A stretch of 64,000 nucleotides of DNA from Polynucleobacter sp. MWH-HuK1 (GTDB lineage: Bacteria > Pseudomonadota > Gammaproteobacteria > Burkholderiales > Burkholderiaceae): the NCBI RefSeq assembly GCF_018881815.1, contig NZ_JACVPP010000001.1, positions 1,435,654 through 1,499,653 of the forward strand, read 5' to 3'. Position numbers and translations under genes: made by a program. The notes below the pieces were generated by a model. The model was not told the DNA's origin. It was given only the letters and a program-made list of their open reading frames with translations, and searched no databases. Of the stretch, positions 61,867-64,000 are shown one piece after another. Positions within the stretch are counted from its first letter, which is position 1; each line of letters opens with the position of its first letter.

Positions 61867-62940
61867 ATGAGTAGAAAAATTCATAAGAGGGGTTTTTTTA
61901 AGAAGAGATGGCCCTCATATCAAGACCTAAGAAAATGGCTAACCCTCGCTGCGGTTCTATTGGCCGTTCTTTATGGGGCTATTTTTTTACTCCCTATTGT
62001 CCCAAATCAGTCAAATACTGTTGATGCTGCTAGTTATAGGGTGAAAATTAACCCCAATTCTGGCTTATCAAGTATTTCCGATCAATTAAGCGAACAAGGA
62101 TTGACGGTTAATTCTGTTGCCCTGCATTTGGGTGCCAGAAGTTTATGGGTTGCCTCCAAACTAAAGCCTGGAACCTATTTACTCCCTCTTAGTGCGAGCC
62201 TTGGAAAAGTGCTTTTGCAAATTGCCCGTGGGGATCGCGTTAAAGAAAGTATTGCCATCATTCCTGGTATGACGATTTGGCAATTGAGATCTTTAATGGA
62301 TTCGCAATCAGCTCTAATCCATAGAACTAAGGGAATGAGTAATAAAGAACTACTCCAACAATTAAATTTGAACTACTCAAGCGATGAGGGCCTTTTTCTG
62401 CCCGATACATATGTTTTCGATCCAGATGAGCTTGATCTCAATATTTATCGTCGAGCAGCACAAGCTATGCAAAAACAGCTTATGCAGATCTGGGAGCAAC
62501 GAGATTCAGGGATGCCTCTTAAAACATCTTATGAGCTATTGATATTGGCATCGATTGTAGAGAAGGAAACTGGACGTCTAAGCGATAGGAATTTAGTTTC
62601 TGCTGTTTTTATCAACCGACTTAATAAAGGCATGCCACTTCAAACCGATCCTACGATTATCTATGGAATAGGACCCAAATTTGACGGAAATTTAAAGAAA
62701 GCGGATTTACGTAAAGACACTCCCTACAATACCTACATGCACAAAGGATTGCCTCCAACCCCTATCGCCATGCCTAGCAAAGAGTCAATTCTGGCTGCAG
62801 CACATCCTGCCAAAAGCAATGCTTTATTCTTTGTTGCTAAAGGGGATGGAAGTAGTCATTTTTCACAAAACTTAAAAGAGCATGAAGCAGCAGTTGATCG
62901 ATATCAACGGAAAATAATGCCTAAAAATAACAGCAACTAA
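61867..62940 (+). CDS. mltG: Endolytic murein transglycosylase MltG
   Basis: 357 residues. Short cytoplasmic Arg/Lys-rich start, one membrane helix (~24-44), then a LysM-like and YceG domain: [35 protein letters not shown] (catalytic Glu at ~232), [38 protein letters not shown]. Cuts nascent peptidoglycan. tmk follows by 11 bases. Confidence 0.95.
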   Translation: MSRKIHKRGFFKKRWPSYQDLRKWLTLAAVLLAVLYGAIFLLPIVPNQSNTVDAASYRVKINPNSGLSSISDQLSEQGLTVNSVALHLGARSLWVASKLKPGTYLLPLSASLGKVLLQIARGDRVKESIAIIPGMTIWQLRSLMDSQSALIHRTKGMSNKELLQQLNLNYSSDEGLFLPDTYVFDPDELDLNIYRRAAQAMQKQLMQIWEQRDSGMPLKTSYELLILASIVEKETGRLSDRNLVSAVFINRLNKGMPLQTDPTIIYGIGPKFDGNLKKADLRKDTPYNTYMHKGLPPTPIAMPSKESILAAAHPAKSNALFFVAKGDGSSHFSQNLKEHEAAVDRYQRKIMPKNNSN

Positions 62941-62951
62941 AATCACTTTAT

Positions 62952-63593
62952 ATGACATCAACGCACACAGGATATTTCATCAGCTTTGAAGGAATCGATG
63001 GGGCAGGCAAGAGTACGCATGTCGATGCTTTTCGAAATTTGATGCAAGAACGTTATCCAGATAAAGAGGTTGTGATGACGCGTGAGCCTGGGGGGACAAC
63101 ACTCGGCGAGCAGCTTCGTAACTTGCTTTTAGATGCTTCAATGAATTTAGAGACTGAGGCTTTACTCATGTTTGCGGCACGTCGCGAACATCTAGCCCAA
63201 GTCATCGAGCCAGCTCTTACAGCAGGCAAGATAGTGATATCAGATCGCTTTACCGATGCCAGCTTTGCATATCAAGGCGGCGGTCGAGGTTTGAGTTTGG
63301 AGAAATTAAACGCCTTAGAGCGTTGGGTTCAGGGCCAACCTGACGGCTCACTCCTGCAGCCCAACTTAACCATTTTGTTTGATTTACCGGGTGAGGTTGC
63401 CGAAGCTCGTCGCTCAAAAGTTCGCGTACCAGATAAATTTGAAAAAATGGACTTGTCTTTTTTTGAAAGAGTTCGCCAAGAATATTTACGCCGAGCAAAT
63501 GAAGACCCCAAGCGCTTTCATCTGGTGGATGCAACACAAACGCCTGATGCAATTTGGAGCGGTTTAAAACAGATTCAGATTGCTTTTAAGTGA
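62952..63593 (+). CDS. tmk: Thymidylate kinase
   Basis: 213 residues. P-loop [12 protein letters not shown] (12-23), [11 protein letters not shown], the DR motif [18 protein letters not shown] and a lid region with [11 protein letters not shown]. Phosphorylates dTMP to dTDP. Its stop overlaps the next start (GTGA), so holB translation is coupled. Confidence 0.97.
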   Translation: MTSTHTGYFISFEGIDGAGKSTHVDAFRNLMQERYPDKEVVMTREPGGTTLGEQLRNLLLDASMNLETEALLMFAARREHLAQVIEPALTAGKIVISDRFTDASFAYQGGGRGLSLEKLNALERWVQGQPDGSLLQPNLTILFDLPGEVAEARRSKVRVPDKFEKMDLSFFERVRQEYLRRANEDPKRFHLVDATQTPDAIWSGLKQIQIAFK

Positions 63594-64000
63594 AGCAAAA
63601 GAATCATATTGCGCCGTGGCTTCAGCCTCTCTGGGGGAGCTTAGACTTTAATCAATTGCCGAATGCCATATTGCTCCATGGCCAGTCCGGCATCGGTAAG
63701 TTTCCTTTTTCGATTGAGCTAGCTAAAGCGCTACTTTGCGAAAATAATGATCAATCTATAAAACCATGTAACCACTGTGAAGCCTGCCATTGGTTTGATG
63801 CAGGCAATCACCCAGACTTTATTTCTCTCGTTCCTGAGACCCATCGCAAACTCTTGCCACACGCTGACTATGAGAGCGAAGATGCGCCAAAGAGGGGCAA
63901 GGCTGCACGTGAAGACGATAGCGAATCAAGTGAAAAAAAAGAAAAGAAAATTATCTCGATAGAAGAAACTCGACATGCGATTGAAAATTTGTCTATAGGC
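63590..64000 (+). CDS. holB: DNA polymerase III delta' subunit, N-terminal part (cut by window edge)
   Basis: At least 137 residues from GTG at 63590. [26 protein letters not shown] is the Walker A region (quoted in part as HGQSGIGK), followed by the zinc module [10 protein letters not shown] … HPDF and a charged insertion with a Lys/Glu-rich linker before [10 protein letters not shown]. This is the clamp-loader delta' subunit. The tmk-holB pairing is conserved. The end lies beyond the window. Confidence 0.93.
   Translation, partial: MKQKNHIAPWLQPLWGSLDFNQLPNAILLHGQSGIGKFPFSIELAKALLCENNDQSIKPCNHCEACHWFDAGNHPDFISLVPETHRKLLPHADYESEDAPKRGKAAREDDSESSEKKEKKIISIEETRHAIENLSIG

Overview
The window looks like the chromosome of a low-GC, free-living betaproteobacterium of the Burkholderiaceae. 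A Polynucleobacter-like genome is my best guess. This is inferred from gene content (phasin, NRDE protein, DUF3079, DUF2069, compact msrB-yciB-bolA-parvulin and ygfZ-mltG-tmk-holB blocks) and from the A+T-rich coding style; no rRNA is present to confirm it.

Layout. (A) 1-2.5 kb: end of a cation-efflux transporter, a membrane histidine kinase and a small HTH protein. (B) 2.5-30.2 kb: a nitrate-respiration block lying between two 84-bp direct repeats, each made of the 3' 45 bases of a tRNA-Lys gene plus its terminator. It carries a FixJ-like regulator, a phasin, small unknown genes and a MarR-like regulator. A probable anaerobic operon follows (PAS protein, nnrS, nitronate monooxygenase-like enzyme, B12-dependent ribonucleotide reductase), then a SLAC1-type anion channel, narXL, narK1-narK2-narGHJI, a beta-carbonic anhydrase, a nitroreductase-like protein, an HPP-family membrane protein, two small Cys-rich proteins and a G+C-richer secreted beta-propeller protein. 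(C) 30.2-39.3 kb: metabolic genes (methylmalonate-semialdehyde dehydrogenase, thioesterase, DMT exporter, branched-chain amino acid type binding protein with an apparent ATT start, a truncated quinone oxidoreductase, GMC oxidoreductase, YciI, LysR, nitroreductase). (D) 39.3-47.1 kb: an accessory element with a catalytic-domain-only tyrosine recombinase, mostly unknown proteins, a shared operator-like repeat and a hairpin-rich non-coding stretch. It ends at a 3' fragment of tRNA-Arg(UCU). (E) 47.1-64 kb: lipoproteins, a fluoroacetate-dehalogenase-like hydrolase and ordinary housekeeping genes, ending inside holB.

How it works together. NarXL would sense nitrate/nitrite, NarK1/NarK2 import nitrate and export nitrite, and NarGHI reduces nitrate on the quinol pool after NarJ-assisted assembly. 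The oxygen-independent ribonucleotide reductase and NnrS fit growth without oxygen under nitrosative stress. No nitrite, NO or N2O reductase and no molybdopterin-synthesis genes are in the window, so only nitrate to nitrite is supported here. The paired tRNA-Lys fragments suggest that the whole capability arrived, or can move, as one island.
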